Positions 10,584 to 23,199 of a stretch of 64,000 nt of DNA are shown in pieces. A program made the position numbers and the translations under genes. The first letter of the stretch is position 1. Every line of letters starts with the position of its first letter. Below the pieces are notes generated by a model, which saw only the letters and a list, made by a program, of their open reading frames with translations, was not told the DNA's origin and did no database searches. Source of the stretch: Gammaproteobacteria bacterium (GTDB lineage: Bacteria; Pseudomonadota; Gammaproteobacteria; Steroidobacterales; Steroidobacteraceae); assembly GCA_016874235.1 (NCBI GenBank), contig VGUJ01000006.1, positions 28,645 to 92,644 on the forward strand, in the 5' to 3' direction.

Positions 10584-12215
10584 ATGCTTAAGAGTGTCCT
10601 TGTCGCGTGCCTTGCGGTCACCCTCGTCGGCTGTCACGGCGCCTCCCGTTCCACGCCGCCCCCCATCTCGGCCGCCGAGTACGAGCGTCACATCGTGGCC
10701 TTGTCGAGCGATGAGTTCGAGGGTCGAAAGCCGGGCACGGCCGGCGAGCGCAAAACCGTCGACTACCTTGTGTCGGAGTTTAAAAAATTAGGCCTCGCGC
10801 CAGGCAACGGCGACTCTTACTTGCAGCAGGTGCCACTCGTCGAGATCACGGCGGGAACCAGTGCAGCCCTGTCGTTCGGCGACTCGAAACTCGAATACGG
10901 CACCGACATGGTCATCTGGACGAAGCGAATTGTTCCCGAAGCGTCGATCGCCGATAGTCCGCTCGTCTTCGTCGGGCACGGTGTCGTGGCGCCGGAGTAC
11001 GGCTGGAACGATTACGCCGGCGTCGACATGCGCGGCAAGACCGCTGTGATCTTGATCAACGATCCAGGCCTCGCGACGAACGACGCCAAGTTATTTCGTG
11101 GTCGGGCGATGACTTACTACGGGCGCTGGACATATAAGTTCGAGGAGGCGGCGCGCCAAGGCGCGACCGCGGCGATGATCATCCACGACGACAAGCCCGC
11201 TGCATACGGCTGGGGCACGGTGCAGACGAGCTGGACGGGTCCGCAGCTCGATACGGTCTCTGCCGACGGCAATGCCGGTCGGGTGGCGATTGAAGGTTGG
11301 ATCACGCGCGCGGCGGGCGATGCTTTGTTGCGTGCGAACGGTCGCAGCTACGACGAACTTTTGATCGCAGCAAGTCAGCCCGGGTTCAAGCCGATTCCGC
11401 TTGCGCAACAAGCATCCGGGAACCTTCGCAACCTCATTCGTCGGTCGAGCTCGCCCAACGTGGTGGCGATGATCGAAGGCAGTAAGCGCCCCGATGAGTA
11501 CGTCATCTACATCGCGCATTGGGATCACCTGGGTAAGTCATTGGCACGCACCGGCGACAACATCTTCAATGGCGCACTCGACAATGCGACCGGGACCTCA
11601 GGCCTGCTGACCCTCGCCAAGGCGTTTGCAGAGTCGAAGCGTCGTCCCGAGCGTTCCGTGGTGTTCCTGGCCGTCACGCTCGAGGAGAGTGGGTTGCTGG
11701 GTTCCGCGTTCTACGTTCAGAACCCGATCTTTCCGCTGAATAAAACGGTTGCGGCGCTCAATATGGACGCCATCTCTTGGGGTGGGCCGACACGCGATGT
11801 CTCTGTCATCGGCTTCGGCGCGTCTGAGCTCGAGCCTTACCTCGAGCGTGCGGCGGCCAAGCAGGATCGCGTGTTGCGCGAAGAGCCGACGCCGGAGAAT
11901 GGATTTTTCTATCGTTCTGATCACTTCAATTTCGCCAAGGTCGGCGTGCCGGCGCTCTATTTCAAAATGGGTATCGAAGATCGTGAGAAGGGGGCGGAGT
12001 GGGCGAAGGCCCAAGCGGCCGAGTTCACGGCCTTGCACTACCACAAGCCTTCCGATGAATTCAGGCCGGGAACCGACCTGCGCGGTGGCGTACAGGACCT
12101 CGAGTTGCTGTTCGACGTGGGTGCAACCCTAGCGCGAGAGAAGCGTTTTCCGAACTGGTATGCAACGAGCGAATTTCGTGGAGCGCGCGACCGCAGTATG
12201 GCGGCGGCCGACTAG
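10584..12215 (+). CDS. M28 family zinc aminopeptidase, probable lipoprotein
   Basis: This 543-residue protein has a lipoprotein signal (MLKSVLVACLAVTLVGCHG, lipobox Cys17). A PA-like insertion occupies roughly residues 110-270. The di-zinc peptidase core shows HWDHLG, NGALDNATGTSGLL, LEESGLLGS, NMDAISWG and SDHFNFAKVGVPA, which supply all expected metal ligands. It is likely an envelope aminopeptidase acting on peptides; the substrate cannot be read from sequence. An ATG after GGGGAG gives the start. Confidence 0.88.
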   Translation: MLKSVLVACLAVTLVGCHGASRSTPPPISAAEYERHIVALSSDEFEGRKPGTAGERKTVDYLVSEFKKLGLAPGNGDSYLQQVPLVEITAGTSAALSFGDSKLEYGTDMVIWTKRIVPEASIADSPLVFVGHGVVAPEYGWNDYAGVDMRGKTAVILINDPGLATNDAKLFRGRAMTYYGRWTYKFEEAARQGATAAMIIHDDKPAAYGWGTVQTSWTGPQLDTVSADGNAGRVAIEGWITRAAGDALLRANGRSYDELLIAASQPGFKPIPLAQQASGNLRNLIRRSSSPNVVAMIEGSKRPDEYVIYIAHWDHLGKSLARTGDNIFNGALDNATGTSGLLTLAKAFAESKRRPERSVVFLAVTLEESGLLGSAFYVQNPIFPLNKTVAALNMDAISWGGPTRDVSVIGFGASELEPYLERAAAKQDRVLREEPTPENGFFYRSDHFNFAKVGVPALYFKMGIEDREKGAEWAKAQAAEFTALHYHKPSDEFRPGTDLRGGVQDLELLFDVGATLAREKRFPNWYATSEFRGARDRSMAAAD

Positions 12216-12232
12216 CGTTCGCTTGAGGATGG

Positions 12233-12514
12233 TCAGAACCGGCGGGCGCCCCAGGCCGCAAGGCGCAAGGCGCTGAGCAGGACATAGGGGGCGAACAAAA
12301 GAATCCAGGCGGAGGTTGACCCCGCGTAGAGCAGGGTGAAGTAGTCGCCCAGGATCGCGAACATGCCGCCGTTGGCGTACGGGCCGAGGAGCGCGCGCCC
12401 CGTGACCCAGACGATCAGCGGCAAGGCGACGGCTGAGAATATGAGCGAGCCCGCGAGCAGTCGGGCCTCGCGGTTGACGGTGAGCAGGTCGAGCTTCGAG
12501 TTTCGGCGGCCCAT
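12233..12514 (-). CDS. Small membrane protein, unknown function
   Basis: From the ATG at 12514 this is 93 residues (MGRRNSKLDLLTVNREARLL...). Two to three hydrophobic segments follow (about residues 20-37 and 55-86). Two further ATGs upstream, at 12532 and 12541, would overlap the start of the divergent oxidoreductase, so I prefer the inner start. No domain recognised. It converges on the M28 gene with an 18-base gap. Confidence 0.6.
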   Translation of the reverse strand: MGRRNSKLDLLTVNREARLLAGSLIFSAVALPLIVWVTGRALLGPYANGGMFAILGDYFTLLYAGSTSAWILLFAPYVLLSALRLAAWGARRF

Positions 12515-12530
12515 GCGGGCATAATACGGC

Positions 12531-13475
12531 ATGGGCACCATTCGGGCAGCAGTGATCGGGGCGGGTTACCTCGGTCGATTCCACGCGCAAAAGTATGCGA
12601 GTGAGTCGGCATGCACTTTGGTGGCCGTGGCCGATACCCGCGTCGAGGCTCGCGAGGCGTTAGCTCGCGAGCTCAACACGCGGGGCGTCGCAGACCATCG
12701 AGAGCTGCTCGGACACGTCGATGCGGTCAGCATCGTCACGACCACGCCTGCACATCACGCGATCGCGCGCGACTTTCTCGAGGCCGGGGCGCACGTGCTC
12801 GTCGAAAAGCCGATCACCGAAACACCCGAGCAAGCGCGAGATCTCATTGCGCTTGCTGCACGGCGGGGTCGCATCCTGCAAGTCGGGCATCTCGAGCGGT
12901 TCAATCCGGCGGTCGTCGCTGCCGAGGGCAGACTCGAGGGCGCACGCTTCATCGAGTGCCAACGCCTCGCGCCGTTCAAAGAGCGCGGGACCGACGTCAA
13001 CGTCGTCCTCGATCTCATGATTCACGATATCGACATTGTTCAAAGTATTGTGGGTCGTCCGATCGACTCGATCGATGCAGTTGGTACGCCGGTTTTTTCT
13101 GGTGCGGTCGATATTGCGAACGCTCGCTTACGATTCGCCGGAGGCTGTGTCGCGAACGTAACGGCGAGCCGGGTGAGTCTCAAGACCGAGCGCAAGCTGC
13201 GCGTATTCCGCGACGACGCGTATCTCTCCATCGATCTGCAGCAACGTATCCTCACGACTATCACTAAACGCTCGACGCCGCTCGCGGCGGGGGAGTTGCC
13301 AGTCAATATCGAGGAACAGAGTTTCGAACAAGGCGATGCCTTGCGCGCCGAGATTCGATCGTTCCTCGACTGTATCGCGACAGGTCGCCCGCCCGTGGTC
13401 GACGGTGAGGCCGGGCTGCGGGCGCTCGAGACGGCGATCCGAATCACCGAAATGCTGGCACCGAAAGGAGGCTGA
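12531..13475 (+). CDS. Gfo/Idh/MocA family oxidoreductase
   Basis: This 314-residue protein has an N-terminal Rossmann fold (AAVIGAGYLGRFHAQKYA), the EKPITETPEQA segment with the family Lys, and a C-terminal alpha/beta substrate domain with LMIHDIDIVQSIVGRP. It oxidises a sugar or sugar nucleotide using NAD(P). The overall pattern resembles enzymes found with lipid A genes (GnnA-like UDP-GlcNAc 3-dehydrogenase), but no lpx or aminotransferase gene is nearby, so that is only a guess. It ends 4 bases before aguB, so the two are probably in one operon. Confidence 0.85.
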   Translation: MGTIRAAVIGAGYLGRFHAQKYASESACTLVAVADTRVEAREALARELNTRGVADHRELLGHVDAVSIVTTTPAHHAIARDFLEAGAHVLVEKPITETPEQARDLIALAARRGRILQVGHLERFNPAVVAAEGRLEGARFIECQRLAPFKERGTDVNVVLDLMIHDIDIVQSIVGRPIDSIDAVGTPVFSGAVDIANARLRFAGGCVANVTASRVSLKTERKLRVFRDDAYLSIDLQQRILTTITKRSTPLAAGELPVNIEEQSFEQGDALRAEIRSFLDCIATGRPPVVDGEAGLRALETAIRITEMLAPKGG

Positions 13476-13479
13476 GCCC

Positions 13480-14391
13480 ATGTCTGCCAAGTCGAGGTCG
13501 AGAAAAGTGACTGTGGCGGCCACTCAGTTCGCTTGTAGCTGGGATCGTGACGCGAACATCGCGCGCGCCGAGGCGCTGGTGCGCGAGGCTGTGGGCCGCG
13601 GGGCTCAAGTGATCTTGCTTCAAGAGCTTTTTGAAACACCGTACTTCTGTATCGAGCAAGACGCACGACACTTCGAGCTGGCGACGACGGTCGCCGAAAA
13701 TGAAGCAATCAAACATTTCAGGCAGGTTGCCAAAGAGCTCGAAGTCGTTTTGCCGATCAGTTTTTTCGAACGTGCGAATCAGTCGTTTTTCAATAGCGTT
13801 GCCATCGTCGATGCCGATGGCGAAGTGCTCGGACTCTATCGGAAGTCGCATATCCCGAATGGCCCTGGCTACCAGGAGAAGCAGTACTTCAGCCCGGGTG
13901 ACACGGGCTTCAAGGTCTGGTCGACGCGGTTTGGCCGAATCGGCGTCGGAATTTGTTGGGACCAGTGGTTTCCGGAGTGCGCACGCTCCATGGCCTTGCT
14001 CGGAGCGGACATGCTTTTTTACCCAACAGCGATCGGCACGGAGCCGCCGCCGGCACCACCCGTCGACTCGCGTCTACATTGGCAGCGTACCCAACAGGGT
14101 CATGCCGCCGCCAATGTCATGCCGCTCATTGTCTCGAACCGATATGGCGTCGAACGTTCGTTGCAAGATCCTGAAAATCTGTTCATCCGTTTTCATGGTT
14201 CGTCTTTCATCGCGGATCACACAGGCGGCAAGGTGAGCGAAGCGAGCGAGAACGAAGATACCGTGCTGACGGCGACCTTCGACCTGGAAGATCTCGCGAA
14301 GCAGCGAGCGAGCTGGGGGGTGTTTCGAGACCGGCGGCCCGATCTCTACGGTTCGCTCGTAAGTTATGACGGCGCCGACTCCCGCCGCTGA
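13480..14391 (+). CDS. aguB: N-carbamoylputrescine amidase
   Basis: This 303-residue nitrilase-superfamily enzyme hydrolyses N-carbamoylputrescine to putrescine, CO2 and ammonia. The Glu-Lys-Cys triad is visible: LLQELFETPYF, LYRKSHIPNGPGYQEKQYF and GICWDQWFPE. The sequence is of AguB type throughout. The ATG at 13480 follows a good AAAGGAGG site; a longer frame running back into the preceding gene is not used. The partner agmatine deiminase aguA is not in the window. Its last 26 bases overlap the next gene. Confidence 0.9.
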   Translation: MSAKSRSRKVTVAATQFACSWDRDANIARAEALVREAVGRGAQVILLQELFETPYFCIEQDARHFELATTVAENEAIKHFRQVAKELEVVLPISFFERANQSFFNSVAIVDADGEVLGLYRKSHIPNGPGYQEKQYFSPGDTGFKVWSTRFGRIGVGICWDQWFPECARSMALLGADMLFYPTAIGTEPPPAPPVDSRLHWQRTQQGHAAANVMPLIVSNRYGVERSLQDPENLFIRFHGSSFIADHTGGKVSEASENEDTVLTATFDLEDLAKQRASWGVFRDRRPDLYGSLVSYDGADSRR

Positions 14392-15472
14392 GTCGGTCGC
14401 CGCGGTGACACCGATACCGGCCTGGGTGATCACCGGGCCCTTGGGTTGCGGTAAAACCACGGTCATTGCGCGTTGGCTGGCTGAAAAACCTGCCGACCAA
14501 AATTGGGTCGTTCTCCTTAATGAGTACACCGATGCCGGGATCGATGCCCTGACGGTCGCAGCGGCCGCGCGGGGCGCCTACGACGTTCGTCTGGTACCCG
14601 GCGGATGCCTGTGTTGCGCAGGCGAAGCCGATTTCCGACGAAATCTGCAAGATCTGATCGATCGCGTTCGTCCCGCCGGGATTTTGGTCGAGCCCTCAGG
14701 CATCGGACATCCGGGCGGGATCGTCGAAGAACTGCTCGCGCACGAGGCTGCCGGGAACATCAGACTCTGTGGTGTCATCGGTCTCATCGATCCTGCGAAC
14801 CTTGATCGGACGGATGACACCTCGGTTGCCGTTCGGGAGATCTGTGACGCGTGGGTGCTGACCAAGGCGGATCTTGCCTCGCCCGAACACCTCAAAAAAT
14901 TCCGGGCGATCGCAGATGAGCTTTTTCCTTCCAAGAGCTGGGTAGGAGAGATTGCGCAGGGCGTTTTGCCAACGGCACTGCGGCATACCATTGAGGGTGC
15001 GCGCTTCGGTCGGGAACCGACAGTATCGGTGTCAAGGTCTCGTACTCATGAGGCGGAGCGAGCTCACGCCCACCTCCCGGCGAACGTCGACTCAGGTAGC
15101 GAAACGCGGTCGATCATGCAGGGCTCGGCCGAGCGTCGCGAGTTTCATCACCTTGATCGACATGGGGCCCGTTGGATTTTCCCGCGCTCGATGTCGTTCG
15201 TTGAGCTGCGGATGCTCACGTTGCTGTCGAGCGACCTGTCGCTCTTCGATCCTGATCTCAGTCGTCCCGAGCGCTTGAAGGCGGTCATTCGCGTCGATGA
15301 AGATGCGTGGTTGCTGGTACAAATGGTGGATGGTCGATTGTCGATGCAACCGTCGGCCTGGCGTCGCGACAACCGTATCGAAGTGCAGCTGCCGCCTGGG
15401 CTCCCTTGGAACGTCGACGCTTGGGATCGGTTGTGGGCAAGATGCCTGAGAGGCTCGACGATCGCCTCATGA
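14366..15472 (+). CDS. CobW/COG0523-type G3E GTPase
   Basis: This 368-residue protein has a P-loop GPLGCGKTT (about residues 27-35), the family metal motif GCLCC (near residue 79), EPSGIGHP and the base-recognition TKAD. The C-terminal half fits the CobW_C domain. Family members are metal chaperones or insertases; which metal cannot be told. It overlaps aguB by 26 bases and the following kinase by 4 (ATGA), so translation is probably coupled through the series. A His-containing segment (around residues 230-240) lies between the two domains. Confidence 0.85.
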   Translation: MTAPTPAAESVAAVTPIPAWVITGPLGCGKTTVIARWLAEKPADQNWVVLLNEYTDAGIDALTVAAAARGAYDVRLVPGGCLCCAGEADFRRNLQDLIDRVRPAGILVEPSGIGHPGGIVEELLAHEAAGNIRLCGVIGLIDPANLDRTDDTSVAVREICDAWVLTKADLASPEHLKKFRAIADELFPSKSWVGEIAQGVLPTALRHTIEGARFGREPTVSVSRSRTHEAERAHAHLPANVDSGSETRSIMQGSAERREFHHLDRHGARWIFPRSMSFVELRMLTLLSSDLSLFDPDLSRPERLKAVIRVDEDAWLLVQMVDGRLSMQPSAWRRDNRIEVQLPPGLPWNVDAWDRLWARCLRGSTIAS

Positions 15473-16722
15473 CGGCGGATATCAGATCGGCTCTCGCTCG
15501 ATGGCATGCCGCCGCCGTCGCGGCAGTCCAGGGTGAGCGCGTCTTTCGTGATCATTCATACGTCAAAGAAAATGTTTTTTGCTTTGAGCGGGGCGATCGA
15601 TCCTTGCGCCTCTCACTTCCGCCGGCTGGAGGGCGCCTGCGACTCGTTGGTCTCGGCAAAGCGGCCCTCGGTATGGCGCGCGGAGTGCGCTCGCGCCTGG
15701 AGGCTGCAGGGCGTGACGTCGATGATGGGCTTTTGATCGTTCGTGACGCGCCCACCGTGGCGGACGCGCAGGAGCCTTGGGACATCGTACTTGGCGATCA
15801 TCCTTATCCGGGCGAAGCGAGTGTTCGCGCCGCACAGCGCTTACTCGAATTCATTGGTGAGCCTCGCGCAGAAGATCGATTCTTCGTCGTGCTATCCGGG
15901 GGCGCTTCAGCGCTCTGCGCCCTGCCCGCGCCAGGTGTCACGCTGGAAGAGAAACGCCGGAGAACACTCGCGGTCATGGCCTCGGGGGCTTCGATTGCGG
16001 AAATCAATCGTATTCGTCAGCAGCTGTCGGCCATCAAGGGGGGTCGCCTCGCGGCATATTTCGCACCGGCTCAGTTCGCCACCTTCGCCATCTCGGATGT
16101 TCCCGGGGATGATCCGCTCGTGATCGGCTCGGCGCCGACATGGTCGGACACGCTCGCTAGACGAGGTGGTCGATATGTCGTGATTGCGACGCTCGACGAT
16201 GCGCTGGAGGCGGCTGCACACGCTGCCCGTAAAGAGGGTGTTGAGGTGGTTCAACTCGGACGATGCCTCGATGGATCGGTTGAGGAGGAGGCAAATCGGA
16301 TCACCCAGCAAGTTATGGAAATCGAAGGTCGCCGCGAGCGCTCTTCAGCACGTCGATCCTGCGTGATCATCGCAGGGGGTGAGCCGCTCGTTGTCCTACG
16401 GGGCGACGGTCGGGGTGGGCGAGCCCAAGAGCTCGCGTTGCGACTGGGTCGAGCACTCGCTTCGCGACAGGACGCGAGCCGTACGGAGGTCAGTGGACTT
16501 GTCGCAGGCACGGACGGCTCCGATGGATCGACAACCGCCGCCGGTGCGTTTTTCGACCGCAGTACGATCGATCGAGCGCATGCCGCTCACTTCGACGTTG
16601 GGCGTGCCCTCGAGTCCAATGACTCGGGTCCGGTGTTGCAGGCGATCCACGACGTGTTCATCACGGGGCCGACGGGTACGAACGTCGCCGATATCCTCAT
16701 GGTGGTGATCCCGGGCCGTTAG
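15469..16722 (+). CDS. Glycerate 2-kinase (MOFRL/GckA family)
   Basis: From the ATG at 15469, overlapping the previous stop as ATGA, this is 417 residues. It shows the DUF4147/MOFRL pattern: GLGKAALGMARGVRS, LSGGASALCALPAPG, INRIRQQLSAIKGGRLA, and the C-terminal AGTDGSDGSTTAAGAF. Family members phosphorylate D-glycerate to 2-phosphoglycerate. It sits 42 bases before the F420 genes on the same strand, which raises the question of whether its product feeds CofC; this is inference. It could equally serve ordinary glycerate use. Confidence 0.88.
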   Translation: MTADIRSALARWHAAAVAAVQGERVFRDHSYVKENVFCFERGDRSLRLSLPPAGGRLRLVGLGKAALGMARGVRSRLEAAGRDVDDGLLIVRDAPTVADAQEPWDIVLGDHPYPGEASVRAAQRLLEFIGEPRAEDRFFVVLSGGASALCALPAPGVTLEEKRRRTLAVMASGASIAEINRIRQQLSAIKGGRLAAYFAPAQFATFAISDVPGDDPLVIGSAPTWSDTLARRGGRYVVIATLDDALEAAAHAARKEGVEVVQLGRCLDGSVEEEANRITQQVMEIEGRRERSSARRSCVIIAGGEPLVVLRGDGRGGRAQELALRLGRALASRQDASRTEVSGLVAGTDGSDGSTTAAGAFFDRSTIDRAHAAHFDVGRALESNDSGPVLQAIHDVFITGPTGTNVADILMVVIPGR

Positions 16723-16764
16723 AATTTGGCCTAATTGAGGCCCTCGATTGTGTCGGAGATATCC

Positions 16765-17427
16765 ATGACAGATTCTGCTCCCGTCATCGCCGTGATCGGT
16801 GGCACCGGAGATCTCGGCTCGGCCATCGCGCGTCGCCTCGTCAAGGCAGGCGAGCGAGTGGTGATTGGTTCGAGAGATCCCGCCAAGGCGGCCGACATGG
16901 CCTCGCGCCTGACCGCTGAGGCAGACCGCGTCGTGGGAGCGGGGAGCAATGCCGACGTCGCCTCTCAAGCGCAGATCGTGATTCTGACCGTACCGTTCGC
17001 CTCGCAGGAATCCACGCTGCGCGATATCGCCGCCGGGGTCGCTGGAAAAATCGTCGTTGATACGACCGTTCCGCTCGTGCCGCCCAAGGTCATGCGCGTG
17101 CAGTTGCCGCCTGAGGGCAGTGCAGCCGTTCGTGCTCAAAGAATATTGGGTGAAGGCGTCAAGGTCGTATCGGCCTTTCATAACGTCGCGGCGCACAAAC
17201 TCGCGACCGATGCGGTCGTGGACTGCGATGTGCTCGTGTTTGGCGACGACAAAGCCGCTCGTGATTCGGTTGTTCGCCTCGTCGGAGCCTGCGGGTTGCG
17301 CGGCGTGCATGCAGGGGCGCTCGTCAACTCGGCAGCAGCCGAGGCATTGACCTCCCTCCTCATTTTCATCAACAAGCACTACACGGTCGACGGCGCGGGC
17401 GTTCGCATCACCGGAATGACGACCTGA
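16765..17427 (+). CDS. npdG: NADPH-dependent F420 reductase
   Basis: This 220-residue protein starts MTDSAPVIAVIGGTGDLG, with the dinucleotide fold and the IGSRDPAKA segment typical of F420:NADP oxidoreductases. VVDTTVPLVPP, KVVSAFHNVAAH and the C-terminal TSLLIFINKHY also match the family. It exchanges hydride between NADP(H) and F420. The ATG at 16765 is preferred to a TTG at 16735. cofE starts 5 bases downstream, so this is the first of the dedicated F420 genes. Confidence 0.92.
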   Translation: MTDSAPVIAVIGGTGDLGSAIARRLVKAGERVVIGSRDPAKAADMASRLTAEADRVVGAGSNADVASQAQIVILTVPFASQESTLRDIAAGVAGKIVVDTTVPLVPPKVMRVQLPPEGSAAVRAQRILGEGVKVVSAFHNVAAHKLATDAVVDCDVLVFGDDKAARDSVVRLVGACGLRGVHAGALVNSAAAEALTSLLIFINKHYTVDGAGVRITGMTT

Positions 17428-17432
17428 TCTCC

Positions 17433-18185
17433 ATGCCGACGGCGGTCAGTTTCTTAGGTTTGCGGGGGCTGCCGGAGATTCGGGCGGGTGACGACCTTGG
17501 GGTGCTGATCCGGACCGCTATACGTGAGAGCGGTCTCGCACTCGAGTCCACAGACCTCCTCGTCGTTGCGCAAAAAATCGTCTCGAAAGCGGAGGGGCGA
17601 CTCGTTCGACTCTCGGAGGTGACCCCGTCGGTCGAGGCACAGTCGCTGGCTTCAAGGGTGCAAAAAGACCCGCGCTTCGTCGAGCTCGCACTGCGCGAGT
17701 CCAAAGAAATTCTTCGCGCAGTACCCAACATTCTCATCACACGTCATCGCTGTGGTTGGGTGATGGCGAACGCAGGAATCGACCGGTCCAACATCCCGGA
17801 TGCGGACGACCATGTGCTGCTCTTGCCAGAAGACTGCGATGCATCGGCTCGAAGGTTGCGTGACTCGTTAGCGCCTGAGCACCCCGCGGTCATCATCAGC
17901 GATAGTTTTGGACGTCCATGGCGCGAGGGGACGGTCAACGTCGCGCTCGGCGTGGCCGGTTATGCCGCCGTGCTCGACTTACGCGGCACGACCGATCGTC
18001 AAGGTCGGACGCTGCAGAGCACGCAAATCGCACTTGCCGACGCGGTGGCGGCGGGGGCTGGCCTCGTGATGGGTGAGTCGATCGAAGGAGTTCCGGTCAC
18101 GCTCGTGCGTGGACTGGACTTTTCCGCGCCGCTATCGGATGGTCAGTCCATCGTGCGACCGAGCGAGGGGGATCTTTTTCGGTGA
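17433..18185 (+). CDS. cofE: Coenzyme F420-0:L-glutamate ligase
   Basis: This 250-residue protein has GLRGLPEIRAGDDL, DLLVVAQKIVSKAEGRLV and the DSFGRPWREGTVNVALGVAG block characteristic of CofE. It adds glutamates to F420-0 using GTP. It is a single-domain version; the C-terminal FMN nitroreductase-like domain of mycobacterial FbiB, which reduces dehydro-F420-0, is absent. The stop overlaps the cofD start as GTGA. Confidence 0.93.
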   Translation: MPTAVSFLGLRGLPEIRAGDDLGVLIRTAIRESGLALESTDLLVVAQKIVSKAEGRLVRLSEVTPSVEAQSLASRVQKDPRFVELALRESKEILRAVPNILITRHRCGWVMANAGIDRSNIPDADDHVLLLPEDCDASARRLRDSLAPEHPAVIISDSFGRPWREGTVNVALGVAGYAAVLDLRGTTDRQGRTLQSTQIALADAVAAGAGLVMGESIEGVPVTLVRGLDFSAPLSDGQSIVRPSEGDLFR

Positions 18186-19167
18186 AGCCGGCGGTCACTG
18201 TGCTGGCGTTGTCGGGGGGCGTGGGCGGCGCCAAGCTCGCGCTCGGCCTTTCCCGTCGTGTGTCATCTGGCGAGCTTGCGGTGCTCGTCAACACGGGCGA
18301 CGACTTTACCCATTTGGGACTGCGCGTTTGTCCAGATCTCGACACCGTGCTTTACACGCTGGGCGGCGTCGTCCATCCCGCTCAAGGATGGGGGCGGGCG
18401 GATGAATCCTTTGGTTTCATGGACGAGTTGCGTCGTCAGGGCGGACCCGATTGGTTTCTGCTCGGCGATCGTGATCTCGTCCTGCATGTCGAGCGCACCC
18501 GACGACTCGCCGAAGGTGAGCGACTCACGCAGATCATGAGTGACCTGGCGAGTCGCTTTGGTGTGGCGAGTCGTGTGCTACCGATGAGTGACGCGCCGAT
18601 CAGCACGTTACTCGAGACGGATGCAGGCGCCCTTGAGTTCCAGCATTACTTCGTACGTCTTCGCGCGGTCCCGATAGTTCAAAGATTGCATTACGCCGGA
18701 GCCTCTCAAGCGAGGCCGCCGGACGAGGTGCTTGATCTGCTGCGTAGCCGATCGCTCGAAGCCGTCATCCTCTGTCCGTCCAATCCGTACCTCAGTATCG
18801 ATCCGATTCTTGCGGTGCCTGGGTTACGCGTGGCGCTGCGTGCCGCCCGAGTACCCATCATCGCGGTCTCCCCACTCATTGGCGGGCGAGCGGTGAAGGG
18901 ACCTACGAGTAAAATCATGCAGGAACTGGGTATCGAGGCGACTTCGGTATCGATCGCTCGCCATTACTCTGGGTTGATCGACGGTTTGCTCATCGACGAG
19001 ACTGACGATACCCGCGAGACCCGAGAGGCGCTTGAGGCGATGGGCATTCGAGTCGGCGTCACTCCAACGCTTATGAAAACCTTGGATGATCGCGAGCGAG
19101 TCGCGCAACGGGCACTCGACCTTGCGAGCGAGCTCGCGACGGTGTCGACCCATACGCGGAGTGCGGG

Positions 19168-19171
<4 letters not shown>
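18182..19171 (+). CDS. cofD: 2-phospho-L-lactate transferase (F420-0 synthesis)
   Basis: This 329-residue protein begins at a GTG overlapping cofE by 4 bases. It has the signature ALSGGVGGAKLALGL (residues 9-23), VNTGDDFTHLGLRVCPDLDT and CPSNPYLSIDPIL. CofD transfers the phospho-acyl moiety from the GDP-activated acid to FO, making F420-0 or a variant. The family can take products derived from 2-phospholactate, PEP or 3-phosphoglycerate, so the true side chain is undetermined. Its end overlaps the start of the fusion gene. Confidence 0.94.
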
Positions 19172-22110
<2,939 letters not shown>

Positions 22111-23199
22111 CGCACACTCGGTCAATCCGGCCTTGGCGAAGAGGCGAAAGCGCTCGATTTCGCGATCGAGATCTTCGAGTCCGCCGGTCGAGGTGAAGTA
22201 CTCGCAGAGTCGATTTGGGATCGACTCTGGAATGCCCTGTACGTGACCCGATCGATCAAACCACGCTGCCACGAATTTGTCGTAGTGATCGCGAACCAAC
22301 TGCGCCTCGTCTTCCGACAGGCACTGCATGATGAGTTCTTTCTGAAGCTTGATCGCCCGCCATGGTAGTTCGCGACGAGACTCCCGATAACCCTCTGCGC
22401 GATCACGCTTGAGATGCCAAGCCCAGAAAGTATTGGTAAGGAGGGCCGGCATGTCGGGCTCACGCTTCGCGGCGCCCTCCATGACCTCTTTCATGGCAAG
22501 AGCCATAACCTCGGGAGGCGTACACCCAATGAAGACGCCATCGGAAACCCGAGCTTCCATCCGCATCATCTGACCCCGATAGGCGGTGCCATACACGAGG
22601 GGCGGCGAGGGCGCCTTCACCCAACCGTAGGCGCAGGGAAGGTTGACGATAAAATCCTCGCCCTTGTAGCCCTTGGCGAGTGTGCCGCGGCCTGCGCCGC
22701 GGACGATCTCGATACCCTCACGGACAGCTCGGACGATCTTTTCGGGGCGTTCGATACCCATGCAGTCGATGTTGCCTTCACCCGCGCCCATCGCAATCAC
22801 CGCACGCCCTCCCGCAAATTCATTGAGCGAGAGCAGGCTGTTGGCGATTTTGAGGGGGTGCATCTCGAAGGGACTGACGGCGAGCGGTCCGAGCAGCAGT
22901 TTCGAGGTCGATTGCGCAAGCGGAGCAAGGGACAAGAAGCAGTCCCAATGCGCGAAATAGTTAGAACTCCAGAGGGCTCTTACTCCATAACGCTCTGCTT
23001 TTTGGCCCAATTCGGCCACTTGAGCGGGGGTCAGGTCCGGTTCGAGGATGATATCGATGTCCATGTCCCAGAGACTATCCAAAGCCGTCTTAGATCGCAG
23101 CAAGCCCGTGCGATCTGCGCATCACGTGGGCAGGTGCCCGACCGGGAACTTCCGGCCCCAGCGATCGTCCATCACTGCTCGTCAGGAGGTCTCACGTCC

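Noticed and set aside
13336..13479. Upstream extension of aguB into the Gfo/Idh gene
   Set aside because: The nitrilase fold begins after the ATG at 13480, which has its own AAAGGAGG site.
22414..23199. Upstream extension of the TerB/DUF697 frame
   Set aside because: This part is antisense to the LLM oxidoreductase. The strong CAGGAGGT site before the ATG at 23200 decides the start.
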